DNA from: a bacterium
GTDB taxonomy: Bacteria > AUK180
Length of the DNA: 11,396 nt
Assembly: GCA_021162505.1 (NCBI GenBank)
Contig: JAGGYO010000074.1
Span: forward strand, 1 to 11,396
Direction of reading: 5' to 3'
A program made the translations under genes and the position numbers. Under the pieces are notes generated by a model. That model had not been told where the DNA came from. It saw only the letters and a list, made by a program, of their open reading frames with translations, and searched no databases. Every line of letters starts with the position of its first letter. Position 1 is the first letter of the stretch. This document shows positions 1-7,377 of this stretch, piece after piece.

Positions 1-1326
1 CAAAAAAAACCAATAAAAGAAAACTATATTGTAAAGAAAGGCAACTTCTTAAAAAACATTAATATTGAAAAAAAAGGAAAAACTGTAGTTAATACCTTAC
101 CGGAAAATGCAAAGATCTATCTTAATGGTAATTTTATTGGTTATACGCCCAAAGAAATCGAAGGGCTGAAAAGTGGCGTTTATATAGTAGAGGTAAGAAA
201 AGGTGGTTATGCTCCCTATAAAGGTAAAGTGCATTTAACAGAAGGAAGAATTATTACAATAAAGAAAGAATTAAAAGAAGTAGTGGAATTAAAAGATTTA
301 ATTTCTGATATAAATATTCCTAGACAAAAAACCAATGCAAAAAAAGCTATGCTCCTTGGTTTTATTCCCGGTGCAGGTGGAATATATAATGGATATCCCA
401 AGAAAGGGATCGCCACAATATTGGGAACAATAATGCCCTTAATGGGAACACTGCTTGCTAATAACAACATATCAACCTATGAAAGCAGGCTTAATGATAA
501 TCCGGAAATTTCATTATATGATCAATATGCTTATGAGATACAAAATAATAATATCGAGTTGAGTAAAAATCAGCTCTATCTGTCCATCCCGTTTATCGGT
601 TTTGGTTATCTCTATTCCGTTCTCTCATCTTATTTTGATGCAAAAAGTGATTTTTATGAAAAACAGTACCTACTCTTTTCCTTCAATGGTTATACTTATA
701 GCATAAATCAAAGCCAAACTCCTGATGAACTTAATCAGCCCGCTTATTTTAATGAGGGGATACATAGCTTAATAGGTTCTAAAAATTCCATGAATATTTC
801 CTTAGGATTTATTTCAAAGTATTATGATATGTTCTTTCAAATGGGTGTCTATGAGCCATTTTTAGCATCGATTGATCTAAGTTATAAGATACCCGTATAT
901 AAAGCCCTCTCATTGGGATTAGGTTGGTATTTAGGTAGCTATTTCGACAATGATCCCACTTGGTATGAGACGAACCCCACCGTTGAGATGGATGTTGTGA
1001 TCCCTTCCATTGGAACTTCATATTTTGCATACGGTAATATAATTATTAATAGCAATAATTTTTATTTGAATCTGGGATACTCTCCAAATTCAATTGTTGC
1101 GGCTTACACATTTACAGACAAATCGGGTAATGCTGACTATACATTTCTTCATGGATTCGATATGCTTTGCAAGGCTTATTATTTCATAAATGATCATTTG
1201 GGATTGAATTTCTCAGGGAGATACGGCAATTATGAAGCACCTCCTTATGAAAAATATGAGACAATTACAAGAGTGGATAATCTGAATTATATTGAACTCC
1301 GTTTGGGAATGTCATTGAGATACTAA
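1..1326 (+). CDS. PEGA-domain protein with C-terminal outer-membrane beta-barrel-like region (5' partial)
   Basis: The frame is open from base 1 to the TAA at 1324-1326, giving 441 visible residues; the true start is upstream of the window. A GTG at 229 could be mistaken for a start, but it falls inside the PEGA domain. Visible residues about 28-91 match PEGA: 'LPENAKIYLNGNFIGYTP', then 'GLKSGVY' and 'KGGYAPYKG'. About residues 117-156 form a glycine-rich hydrophobic stretch, 'GFIPGAGGIYNGYPKKG', like the PGAGQ-Y-NG-KG signature in small membrane domains (DUF5683/TM2-like). The remainder, from about residue 180, has alternating polar/aromatic strands and ends in 'LRLGMSLRY', with a terminal aromatic as in the beta-signal of outer-membrane proteins. 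PEGA domains are usually extracytoplasmic and thought to bind surface polymers. Likely an envelope protein; exact function unknown. It converges on the TPR gene to its right. Confidence 0.72.
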   Translation, partial: QKKPIKENYIVKKGNFLKNINIEKKGKTVVNTLPENAKIYLNGNFIGYTPKEIEGLKSGVYIVEVRKGGYAPYKGKVHLTEGRIITIKKELKEVVELKDLISDINIPRQKTNAKKAMLLGFIPGAGGIYNGYPKKGIATILGTIMPLMGTLLANNNISTYESRLNDNPEISLYDQYAYEIQNNNIELSKNQLYLSIPFIGFGYLYSVLSSYFDAKSDFYEKQYLLFSFNGYTYSINQSQTPDELNQPAYFNEGIHSLIGSKNSMNISLGFISKYYDMFFQMGVYEPFLASIDLSYKIPVYKALSLGLGWYLGSYFDNDPTWYETNPTVEMDVVIPSIGTSYFAYGNIIINSNNFYLNLGYSPNSIVAAYTFTDKSGNADYTFLHGFDMLCKAYYFINDHLGLNFSGRYGNYEAPPYEKYETITRVDNLNYIELRLGMSLRY

Positions 1327-1347
1327 AAATTGGGAACGGTTATCCCA
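1325..1347 (-). terminator. Weak intrinsic terminator candidate for the leftward operon
   Basis: TGGGA at 1331-1335 pairs with TCCCA at 1343-1347 (5-bp stem, 7-nt loop). Read on the minus strand, the hairpin is followed by ATTTTT (1330-1325), the layout of an intrinsic terminator. On the plus strand no T-run follows, so it would serve the leftward genes, about 43 bases past their last stop codon. It slightly overlaps the stop codon of the plus-strand gene. The stem is short, so this is a tentative call. Confidence 0.3.
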
Positions 1348-1389
1348 CATCACAACAGATGTTAGAGATAAATAAAAAAAATAGAATTA

Positions 1390-2679
1390 TTATACATCGG
1401 CTTTATCCTCATTCTTCTGCTCCTGCAAATATTTATTATAATATTTTTTCAATTTTCTCACATAAAAGATATTATTATTTTTCTCATTCTCGGCAATTGA
1501 CTCCTGCATATCCTTTTTTGAATTCTTATCATTTTGATAGATAAGTGATCTTAAAATAAGCATCTCCTCTTTGTAATATTTTCCATTGAACCCATTATAG
1601 ATCTTATTGAGTTCCTTGAAGTATTTTCTGCTCTCCTTCAGCTTACCTGCCAAAAAAAGCATGTATACCTTGTAAAAATTAATTAATAACAATAGGTAGT
1701 CATCCTTTTTAGTAATTGCCATTTCCTTTGAACTCTCATATAACTTGATATTCTCTTCCAAATTACCATGGAAAACAAATCTTAAAAAACCATATAGAAC
1801 ATTGGTATAGGCAATATCATATTCACTGCCCATTATATGACACATTTCAAGTGACTTTTTCACATATTTAAAAGCGGGTCGATAATTTTCCAAAAGAAGC
1901 TCTGTTTTAGAAAAGTTAAAGTAATAGATGGAAAGAAGATACACATCATTGAGCTTATTGGTATAGGGAAGCATTTTCTTCAATACTTTTTTTGCTTTCA
2001 ATAATTTTTTATGTGATATATACATTACAGCGATGCTGTTCATGGTAAACAATAATCCTCGAATATCAGAGATATCTTTTCTTATTCCGGCGGATTTGTT
2101 CAGATACTTTAATGCCATTGGGAAATCTTTATTGTAGTTATATAGCGCTCCAAGATGATTATAAATGTTTCCTAAAACCTGCAATTCATTTCGTTCCTTT
2201 GCTAATTTTTCACAAGTTAAATAGGTTTTTTCAGATTTCTTCAACCGGCTCAAATAGTAATATTCACTTGCAAGATTCAAATAAGTTGTCGTTGATATCT
2301 CTTCTCCACTCTCTTTTGACAACTTTATAGCAAACTCCGAATATTTCAAAGCATCTTCATATTCCTTTTCATAAAGTTTTAATGTCGCTAAATTATTATA
2401 ATACTCAATGTCAGCTACCGATAAATTACTGATCTTGCCAATTTCCCTTGAAAAATCAAGGTATTTATAAGCATTCTCAATATCTCTCACCGTGTAATAA
2501 TATTCAAAATAACATAGATTTATATCCTGTAATACAGCAGTTTCTCTAATATTTTTTGAAAGCCGTTTTGCCATATTATAATCTTGCAAAGCGCTCTTAT
2601 ATTCGTTAAACAAAATGTTTAACCTGCCTCTTGATATTAGTGCTTTAATGCATTTTTTTTTTAATATTTTACTTACCAT
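1390..2679 (-). CDS. Cytoplasmic tetratricopeptide-repeat protein, 429 aa
   Basis: No signal peptide or membrane segment. Almost the whole chain is about ten TPR-like helical hairpins with a period near 40 residues (roughly 9-40, 52-82, 90-122, 131-162, 170-200, 209-238, 249-280, 288-320, 328-360, 369-400), e.g. 'NIYNHLGALYNYNKDFPMAL'. The longer period resembles the TPR arrays of Rap/MalT-type regulators and of the C-terminal halves of kinase- or ATPase-TPR proteins. No enzymatic or DNA-binding domain is present, so it may be a free-standing scaffold or a shortened relative of such a protein. ATG at 2679 is the chosen start: an in-frame TAA lies 12 nt upstream, and that TAA is the stop of the preceding TPR gene. 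No clear Shine-Dalgarno precedes it (A/T-rich, pyrimidine-containing spacer), so translation may depend on reinitiation. Codons 6-9 contain a run of ten A. Partner and function unknown. Confidence 0.72.
   Translation of the reverse strand: MVSKILKKKCIKALISRGRLNILFNEYKSALQDYNMAKRLSKNIRETAVLQDINLCYFEYYYTVRDIENAYKYLDFSREIGKISNLSVADIEYYNNLATLKLYEKEYEDALKYSEFAIKLSKESGEEISTTTYLNLASEYYYLSRLKKSEKTYLTCEKLAKERNELQVLGNIYNHLGALYNYNKDFPMALKYLNKSAGIRKDISDIRGLLFTMNSIAVMYISHKKLLKAKKVLKKMLPYTNKLNDVYLLSIYYFNFSKTELLLENYRPAFKYVKKSLEMCHIMGSEYDIAYTNVLYGFLRFVFHGNLEENIKLYESSKEMAITKKDDYLLLLINFYKVYMLFLAGKLKESRKYFKELNKIYNGFNGKYYKEEMLILRSLIYQNDKNSKKDMQESIAENEKNNNIFYVRKLKKYYNKYLQEQKNEDKADV
2653..2662 (-). repeat. A10 homopolymer (coding strand) near the start of the 429-aa TPR gene
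   Basis: Ten consecutive T on the plus strand read as A10 on the coding strand, covering the end of codon 6 through codon 9 (Leu-Lys-Lys-Lys). One inserted A would give ATG CAT TAA immediately after the tract, ending translation after about 11 codons. Such tracts are prone to polymerase slippage or length change. Whether it varies here cannot be told from one sequence. Confidence 0.6.
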
Positions 2680-2691
2680 AATAGAAATGAA

Positions 2692-5592
2692 TTATTTTAT
2701 CCCCTTCAACATTTTTTGCGCTTTTGTAATTTCTTCTTTATGCGGACTTTTTTCAATGATAAGGTTCAGCATTTTCTTTGCGTTCTCCTTATCGTTCTTT
2801 TTCAAATAGGTATCCACCAGCTCAAATCTTGCACTGCCCACCCACATGGGGAAATTCTTATAAAGATAAACGATCTTCATGAACTCCTCAATAGCATGCT
2901 CATAATCCCCTTTGTTTTGATATAACTTAGCAAGCCAAAATTCGGATTCTACCTGCTGAGCGTCATCTCCCTCAATGATAACAATGGAATACATTTTCTT
3001 TGCCTTTTCAACAAGTCCTATCAATTCATAGAGTTCACCCAAAAATATTCTTCCCTCGTTTTTTAATTGACCGTTGTTGGTAATACTTACGAGCTTTTCC
3101 ATCTTTACCCCTGCATTTTCATAATCTCTGAGTTTCTTATAAATAATCGCTGCATTATATAGGGTATTTTCATAAAGGTCCTGTGAAATATCACTGTTTA
3201 TCAATTTTTTATAGTACAATAAAGCATCTTTGTATTTTTCTTCAATGAAAAGGATCGATGCCATCTTAAACATCCCCTTATTTTTCCACTGCACAGGTGT
3301 ATCAGCCTTTTGAAGGTCCTCAAAATAAAGGTATGCTTTATCAGGGTTCTTTGACTTTAAAAAAGACAGACCGATATAATATTTTGCTTCATAGATCTCT
3401 TTACTTGCAGGATATTTTACCAGTAGTTTCTCAAATTCATTTGCTGCATTATTATAATCCTCTTTAGAAAAATAAAATTTTCCCATATTTAGCTGTATTT
3501 GCGCAGCAATGGGCGAATTAGGGTATTTTTGAAGAAAATTTGCTGAAACATCAATAGAATGCTGATATTTCCCCATTTTAAAATAGGTCCATTCCCTATT
3601 GAAGGCGGCAAGTCCCTTATAGTAGTCCGAAATTCCTTGTGCATTTATTATATTTTCAAAAGCGCTGAGAGCCGCATCATATTTTTTCCCGTTGAAGTAA
3701 ATATCCCCGATCTTCAAAGCCGCATCGTATCTGAATGGGCTTTTATTGTCAGCATATATGGATTTGAACTCTTTTATTGCTTGTTCACTATTCCCGCTGT
3801 TCAAATTACACCAGCCATGGTAATATGCAGATTTAAATCCGTATTTTCCCGATTTCATTATATTTTCAAATGCATCCAGTGCCAAGTTATAATTTTCCAA
3901 TTTATAATAGGTCTTTGCCAGTAAAAAGTATATCTCATCATGTAGGGTCAATCCTACATCTTTATCTTTTAATTCTAAAAAGATCGTAAGCGCGTTTGAA
4001 TAGTTTTTTGTATGGTAATATATTTTTCCTATATCATATTTTATTTCATAATAATGGCGGACCTTTTTCTTATATTGGTCCAATAGTATTCCTAACTGCT
4101 CAATAGCATCATTGATATGCCCTGTCTTTTGTAGTACCCATGCTATATAGTGACCGGCCTCTATAAAATATTTACTTCCTTCCGGTACTTTCATAAGAGC
4201 TTTATGGGCTTTTTCGTACTCGTCCATGTGATAAAGGACTTTTCCCAAATTAAAATAATATTCATCATTTTGAGCATTTTGAGAAATTTTATTGAGCATA
4301 TCCAGACCATCCGGTAATTTTAAATATTTCAGATCAACTTTTGCCATTTTTAAATAAACCCTATCCTTGATAGTAATATCAGCAGTAGAGGAAATGATCT
4401 TATTATAAAATGAGAGTGCATTACTCAGCTCATTCAACGAGTAAATATCTCCAATGAGCTCATCTATGGCATTGCTCTTTAAAGCCAGATTTTCTTTTTT
4501 AAGAAAAGCAACAGCATCGGTATATTTTTTTTCATCATATAGGATATTTCCCTTGATCAAGCTTATCTCCCTCAATATGGTATTTGATTTTGTTTGCTTT
4601 AGTAAGGGCTCCAGATATAATTTTGCCTCATCATATTTTTTCATTCTATAATAAATTTTTAAATAGTAATATTTGATCTTAAGCGGGTCAATTTTTACAT
4701 TATTTTCAATGATCTCTTTAATGGTGTTAAGTGCCCCATGATAATTTTCAAGGGTTATATATGATAAAATAATATTTTCATAGGAAGTATTAATGAATTG
4801 TGTTTTAAAGGATATGGCTTTTTTATAATTTAAAATTGCATTATTAAAATCACCGTTAAAATAATGGGAATCACCAAGATAAAAATATGAATCCCCGATC
4901 TTATATGTCTTATCTATAAGAATTTTGAAATCCTCTATTGCCTTATTATAGGAACCCATATAATAATAATTCAATCCAAGGGTAAATCTTAACCTATTGG
5001 CATATTTTCCCTTTGGCGAACGCTCCAAGTATGACAGAATTGTTTCTTCAAGAAGATCGTATCTCTTAATATCCTTATACAGATCAGCAAGTTCGAAATT
5101 CGCTCTATCCCAAAGTGATGAATCAAGGGTATTTTTGACCACATAGGATAAATTTTCTCTCGCTTTTTCATTGTCCTTTTTATTTTTATAATAGAACCCC
5201 TGATAAAAATATGCCCTATCTTTTATCTTTGAGCTTTTCAGTTTTTCCAATAATTCCAACCCTTTTTTCCCTTCTTTGTTCTCCAGATAAGATAATGCCA
5301 AATAGAGTTTTACCTTATGTATCTTTGAAAAATTATTATGCTCAAAAACGATGTCCTTAAAATTGACAATTGCAGATTGATAATTCTTTTTTCTGTAATA
5401 TGATAATCCCAATATCATTTTACCGTATGGGATATTCGCATTTTCTTCTTGTAAATACTCATTACAATATTTAATAGCATAATCATAAAATCCGTCGGAT
5501 AAAGAATTAATAGCCAGCACTAATTTTTCCGAACCCGCAAAAATAGGTGATAAAAAAAATAAGAGCAGTAAGAATATACTAAGTTTCTTCAT
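2692..5592 (-). CDS. Exported large TPR-repeat protein, 966 aa (periplasmic)
   Basis: The N-terminus is a clear Sec signal peptide: Lys2-Lys3, a Leu/Phe core (residues 4-14), then 'SPIFA' with predicted cleavage after Ala19. No lipobox cysteine follows, so it should be soluble or peripheral in the periplasm. The rest, from about residue 56 to 946, is a continuous TPR solenoid of roughly 25 hairpins, e.g. 'YGKMILGLSYYRKKNYQSAI' (56-75), 'DSYFYLGDSHYFNGDFNNAI' (234-253) and 'PASKEIYEAKYYIGLSFLKS' (728-747). The later repeats resemble the BamD/YbgF type of envelope TPRs. No enzymatic domain is seen. Such solenoids scaffold multiprotein complexes; a role in envelope assembly is an inference. Its ATG lies inside the coaX 3' end (14-nt overlap) and has only a weak purine tract upstream, suggesting translational coupling. 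It ends with a helical cap and TAA at 2692. Confidence 0.82.
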   Translation of the reverse strand: MKKLSIFLLLLFFLSPIFAGSEKLVLAINSLSDGFYDYAIKYCNEYLQEENANIPYGKMILGLSYYRKKNYQSAIVNFKDIVFEHNNFSKIHKVKLYLALSYLENKEGKKGLELLEKLKSSKIKDRAYFYQGFYYKNKKDNEKARENLSYVVKNTLDSSLWDRANFELADLYKDIKRYDLLEETILSYLERSPKGKYANRLRFTLGLNYYYMGSYNKAIEDFKILIDKTYKIGDSYFYLGDSHYFNGDFNNAILNYKKAISFKTQFINTSYENIILSYITLENYHGALNTIKEIIENNVKIDPLKIKYYYLKIYYRMKKYDEAKLYLEPLLKQTKSNTILREISLIKGNILYDEKKYTDAVAFLKKENLALKSNAIDELIGDIYSLNELSNALSFYNKIISSTADITIKDRVYLKMAKVDLKYLKLPDGLDMLNKISQNAQNDEYYFNLGKVLYHMDEYEKAHKALMKVPEGSKYFIEAGHYIAWVLQKTGHINDAIEQLGILLDQYKKKVRHYYEIKYDIGKIYYHTKNYSNALTIFLELKDKDVGLTLHDEIYFLLAKTYYKLENYNLALDAFENIMKSGKYGFKSAYYHGWCNLNSGNSEQAIKEFKSIYADNKSPFRYDAALKIGDIYFNGKKYDAALSAFENIINAQGISDYYKGLAAFNREWTYFKMGKYQHSIDVSANFLQKYPNSPIAAQIQLNMGKFYFSKEDYNNAANEFEKLLVKYPASKEIYEAKYYIGLSFLKSKNPDKAYLYFEDLQKADTPVQWKNKGMFKMASILFIEEKYKDALLYYKKLINSDISQDLYENTLYNAAIIYKKLRDYENAGVKMEKLVSITNNGQLKNEGRIFLGELYELIGLVEKAKKMYSIVIIEGDDAQQVESEFWLAKLYQNKGDYEHAIEEFMKIVYLYKNFPMWVGSARFELVDTYLKKNDKENAKKMLNLIIEKSPHKEEITKAQKMLKGIK

Positions 5593-6232
5593 AATTTTTC
5601 ATTTCTTTCAAGTCCACATCATCCTCATATTTGATAAATTCTCCAAGGTCAAGAAGATCTTTGTTTCCACCGCTTGCATATAGAGGTAATGCTTCTACTC
5701 TTTTTATTTTATCAAAAAAGCCCTTTAATAGCAAAAAATATCCATTAACAATATTGTCCTTTGTGGTTTTGCCCGGAACAAGATCTATCCCATGGGTGGA
5801 AATTTTGGGGAGTGTACCTATTTTTCCCATGGCATCGAAATAACTCAAAGGACCGGGTAAGATATAACCACCTGTCAATGTTCTGTCCCTAATGATATTT
5901 ATTGTTATTGCCGTTCCAAGATCAACAAATATGAGATCTTTTTTATATTTTCTATAAAAGAAAGATGCACCCAAAAGACGGTCAATGCCGATCTCTTCCG
6001 GATGAGTATAACCGTTTTTTATCAAGGTGATCCTTTCCCTGTTGAACTCATTGGAAGGATTTTGTAAAAAGAAAGCATTATTCTCTTGAAATCTCTCTTT
6101 ATTGGTAAAATAATACACGACCTTTTCTCCATCTTGAATTTCAATGCCGGAAAGATCGTCAATAATTTTAATTTTGCCATTATAAAGTGTTTTAATTGAG
6201 CTATTCCCAATTTTAAGATAGAGATCACTCAA
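5579..6232 (-). CDS. coaX: Type III pantothenate kinase (CoaX), 217 aa, divergent N-terminal motif
   Basis: CoaX phosphorylates pantothenate with ATP, the first step of coenzyme A synthesis, in the cytoplasm. Family motifs seen: 'IGNSSIK' (8-14, normally DxGNTxIK), 'GIDRLLGA' (82-89, the GxDR motif), 'FVDLGTAITI' (102-111, with Asp104 of the central DxGTA motif), 'GGYILPGP' (121-128), 'GKTTKDNIVNGYF' (154-166) and 'ASGGN' (186-190). At 217 residues it is shorter than the usual 250-260; the shortening lies mainly before the GxDR motif. The Asp of the N-terminal DxGN motif is replaced by Lys7. That Asp (Asp6 in the Thermotoga maritima enzyme) is reported as important for catalysis, so activity is uncertain. 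The start is TTG, placed by an upstream GAGG and an in-frame TAA close upstream. It overlaps the birA stop by 8 nt; birA and coaX are often adjacent or even fused in bacteria. Confidence 0.85.
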   Translation of the reverse strand: MSDLYLKIGNSSIKTLYNGKIKIIDDLSGIEIQDGEKVVYYFTNKERFQENNAFFLQNPSNEFNRERITLIKNGYTHPEEIGIDRLLGASFFYRKYKKDLIFVDLGTAITINIIRDRTLTGGYILPGPLSYFDAMGKIGTLPKISTHGIDLVPGKTTKDNIVNGYFLLLKGFFDKIKRVEALPLYASGGNKDLLDLGEFIKYEDDVDLKEMKNYEET

Positions 6233-6920
6233 AATGAATTACCTCACCCGTAACGATCCTTTCTTCATTATCAAGTAATAACATACCGTTTTCTTCAATA
6301 TCACTAACAATGCCCTCGTATAATTTTCCCCCGCTTTTGATCTCTACCTTTTTATTGAGCAGAATATTTGTATTTTTCCATCGCATGAACTCCTCATTGA
6401 AATTTCTTTCCAGTGATTTTGTGAAAATATCAAGTATCTTTTCCAATAATAGATCATTATCAATATCTTTTTTAATAATGGCTCTCAGTGAAATTGCATG
6501 CCCATATATCGTTTTATTATTAGTGTTTATACCCACACCTATTATATAATATTCATTGGGAATTCCTTCAATAAGAATACCGCATAGCTTTTTATCATTA
6601 ATATAAATATCATTGGGCCATTTGGGTCTTAAAGAAAGAGCGTTCTCACCGTATAACAAATGAATAGCATCAATTATTGAATTATTAATGAGAACATTGA
6701 ATTTAAAGGGAATAACCTTTTCCTTTAAGATATAAAATATGGAGAACCAAAGCCCGCCAATAGGTGAGTTCCATTCTTTCCCCCTTTGTCCTCTACCATT
6801 AACTTGTTCATCTGCGATAATTACAAAATTATCATTTTTTATTAAAGCGGTTTCCGAAGCGGTATCATTTGTACTGAATACCTTGTCAAGTTTAATGATC
6901 TCCTTAAATAATCGGCTCAT
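6225..6920 (-). CDS. birA: Biotin--[acetyl-CoA-carboxylase] ligase (class I BirA, no HTH), 231 aa
   Basis: This enzyme makes biotinyl-5'-AMP and transfers biotin to a lysine of biotin carboxyl-carrier proteins. The catalytic domain shows the biotin/AMP loop 'GRGQRGKEW' (42-50; E. coli has GRGRRG), 'SPIGGLWFS' (52-60), 'KWPNDIYI' (100-107), 'KLCGILIE' (111-118) and 'GVGINTN' (128-134). An SH3-like C-terminal domain follows ('NKKVEIKSGGKLYEGIV', 189-205). There is no N-terminal helix-turn-helix, so it should not act as the biotin repressor. I chose the ATG at 6920 because it forms a 4-nt ATGA overlap with the preceding stop and has GGGAG just upstream (close spacing). A TTG at 6929 would add three residues but has no visible ribosome binding site. 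The neighbour coaX overlaps its stop. Confidence 0.93.
   Translation of the reverse strand: MSRLFKEIIKLDKVFSTNDTASETALIKNDNFVIIADEQVNGRGQRGKEWNSPIGGLWFSIFYILKEKVIPFKFNVLINNSIIDAIHLLYGENALSLRPKWPNDIYINDKKLCGILIEGIPNEYYIIGVGINTNNKTIYGHAISLRAIIKKDIDNDLLLEKILDIFTKSLERNFNEEFMRWKNTNILLNKKVEIKSGGKLYEGIVSDIEENGMLLLDNEERIVTGEVIHFE
6241..6247 (-). promoter_or_regulatory. Ribosome binding site deciding the TTG start of coaX
   Basis: The coding strand reads GTGAGGT here, with GAGG (6245-6242) nine bases before the TTG at 6232. No ATG or GTG lies in frame between the upstream TAA (6241-6239) and this TTG, so TTG is the best-supported start. The site lies inside the birA 3' end. Confidence 0.6.
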
Positions 6921-7366
6921 GTCTCCCAATTAGAAATAACTCCCATGACTTCATCAACATTATGGGCATTCAATAAAGATTCTCTGGTCTCTCCATAGGA
7001 ACACATTTGTGATATCTTTGATAATAAGGGAAGATACTTTTTGTCATTTCTTTGGGCACCAATAAAAAATATTATTGTTGATAATTCCCCGTCAATGGAA
7101 TCAAAATCAACACCGCTTTTTGAAATGCCTATAAGGACGAAGATATTCCTTATTATATTATCTCTGATATGAGGTAAAGCAATACCTTTTTCCAAAGCAG
7201 ATGAACCGATATTCTCAAGTTCCAAAATACGATTATAGACCTGCTCTGAATCATCTATTAATTTTAGTTCTTTTGCATGATCTACAAATTCTCTCAATAT
7301 CTCTTCCTTGGTCTTTCCGGTTAAAGGAATAATTATCCTTTCCTTGGTCAGTAGTTCTTTTATCAT
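6917..7366 (-). CDS. PTS EIIA domain protein, Ntr/fructose type (PtsN-like), 149 aa
   Basis: Single EIIA domain of the PTS fructose/Ntr superfamily, close to the full PtsN length. The N-terminus 'TKERIIIPLTGKTKEEIL' (7-24) is the usual first strand and helix. The phosphorylated histidine is His66 in 'GIALPHIRDN' (61-70). 'GVDFDSIDGE' (85-94) and the 'LPLLSKISQM' helix (107-116) also fit. No EIIB or EIIC domain is attached and no HPr or EI gene is nearby, so a regulatory rather than sugar-transport role is likely; stand-alone EIIA(Ntr) proteins commonly act by phosphorylation-dependent binding. It lies 9 nt after a UspA-like gene and follows ATPase subunits A, B and D. It may tune ion transport or energy metabolism (inference). 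ATG at 7366 has AGGAG six bases upstream. Confidence 0.88.
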   Translation of the reverse strand: MIKELLTKERIIIPLTGKTKEEILREFVDHAKELKLIDDSEQVYNRILELENIGSSALEKGIALPHIRDNIIRNIFVLIGISKSGVDFDSIDGELSTIIFFIGAQRNDKKYLPLLSKISQMCSYGETRESLLNAHNVDEVMGVISNWET

Positions 7367-7372
7367 GATCCT

Positions 7373-7377
7373 CTCCT
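7373..7377 (-). promoter_or_regulatory. Ribosome binding site of the EIIA gene, overlapping the upstream stop
   Basis: AGGAG on the coding strand, six bases before the ATG at 7366. It shares bases with the TAG stop (7378-7376) of the UspA-like gene, so a ribosome terminating there would sit on this site. Confidence 0.65.

Noticed and set aside
229..231. GTG as the start of the PEGA-domain gene
   Set aside because: The same frame is open to base 1 and encodes the first part of the PEGA domain, so this GTG is an internal Val codon.
1327..1389. Terminator or small RNA for the plus-strand gene in the convergent gap
   Set aside because: The hairpin at 1331-1347 has no T-run on the plus strand, and no promoter or second structure is visible in the 63 bases.
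1359..1544. Small plus-strand open frame in the convergent gap running into the 429-aa TPR gene
   Set aside because: Most of it is antisense to the TPR 3' end, it has no ribosome binding site worth naming and its composition is that of a shadow frame.
3559..3924. 121-codon plus-strand open frame within the 966-aa TPR gene
   Set aside because: It is fully antisense to a well-supported repeat protein; its hydrophobic composition is what reversed TPR codons give.
2692..5592. Tandem DNA repeats suggested by the long repeat protein
   Set aside because: The repetition is at the protein-fold level; nucleotide copies are too diverged to be DNA repeats.
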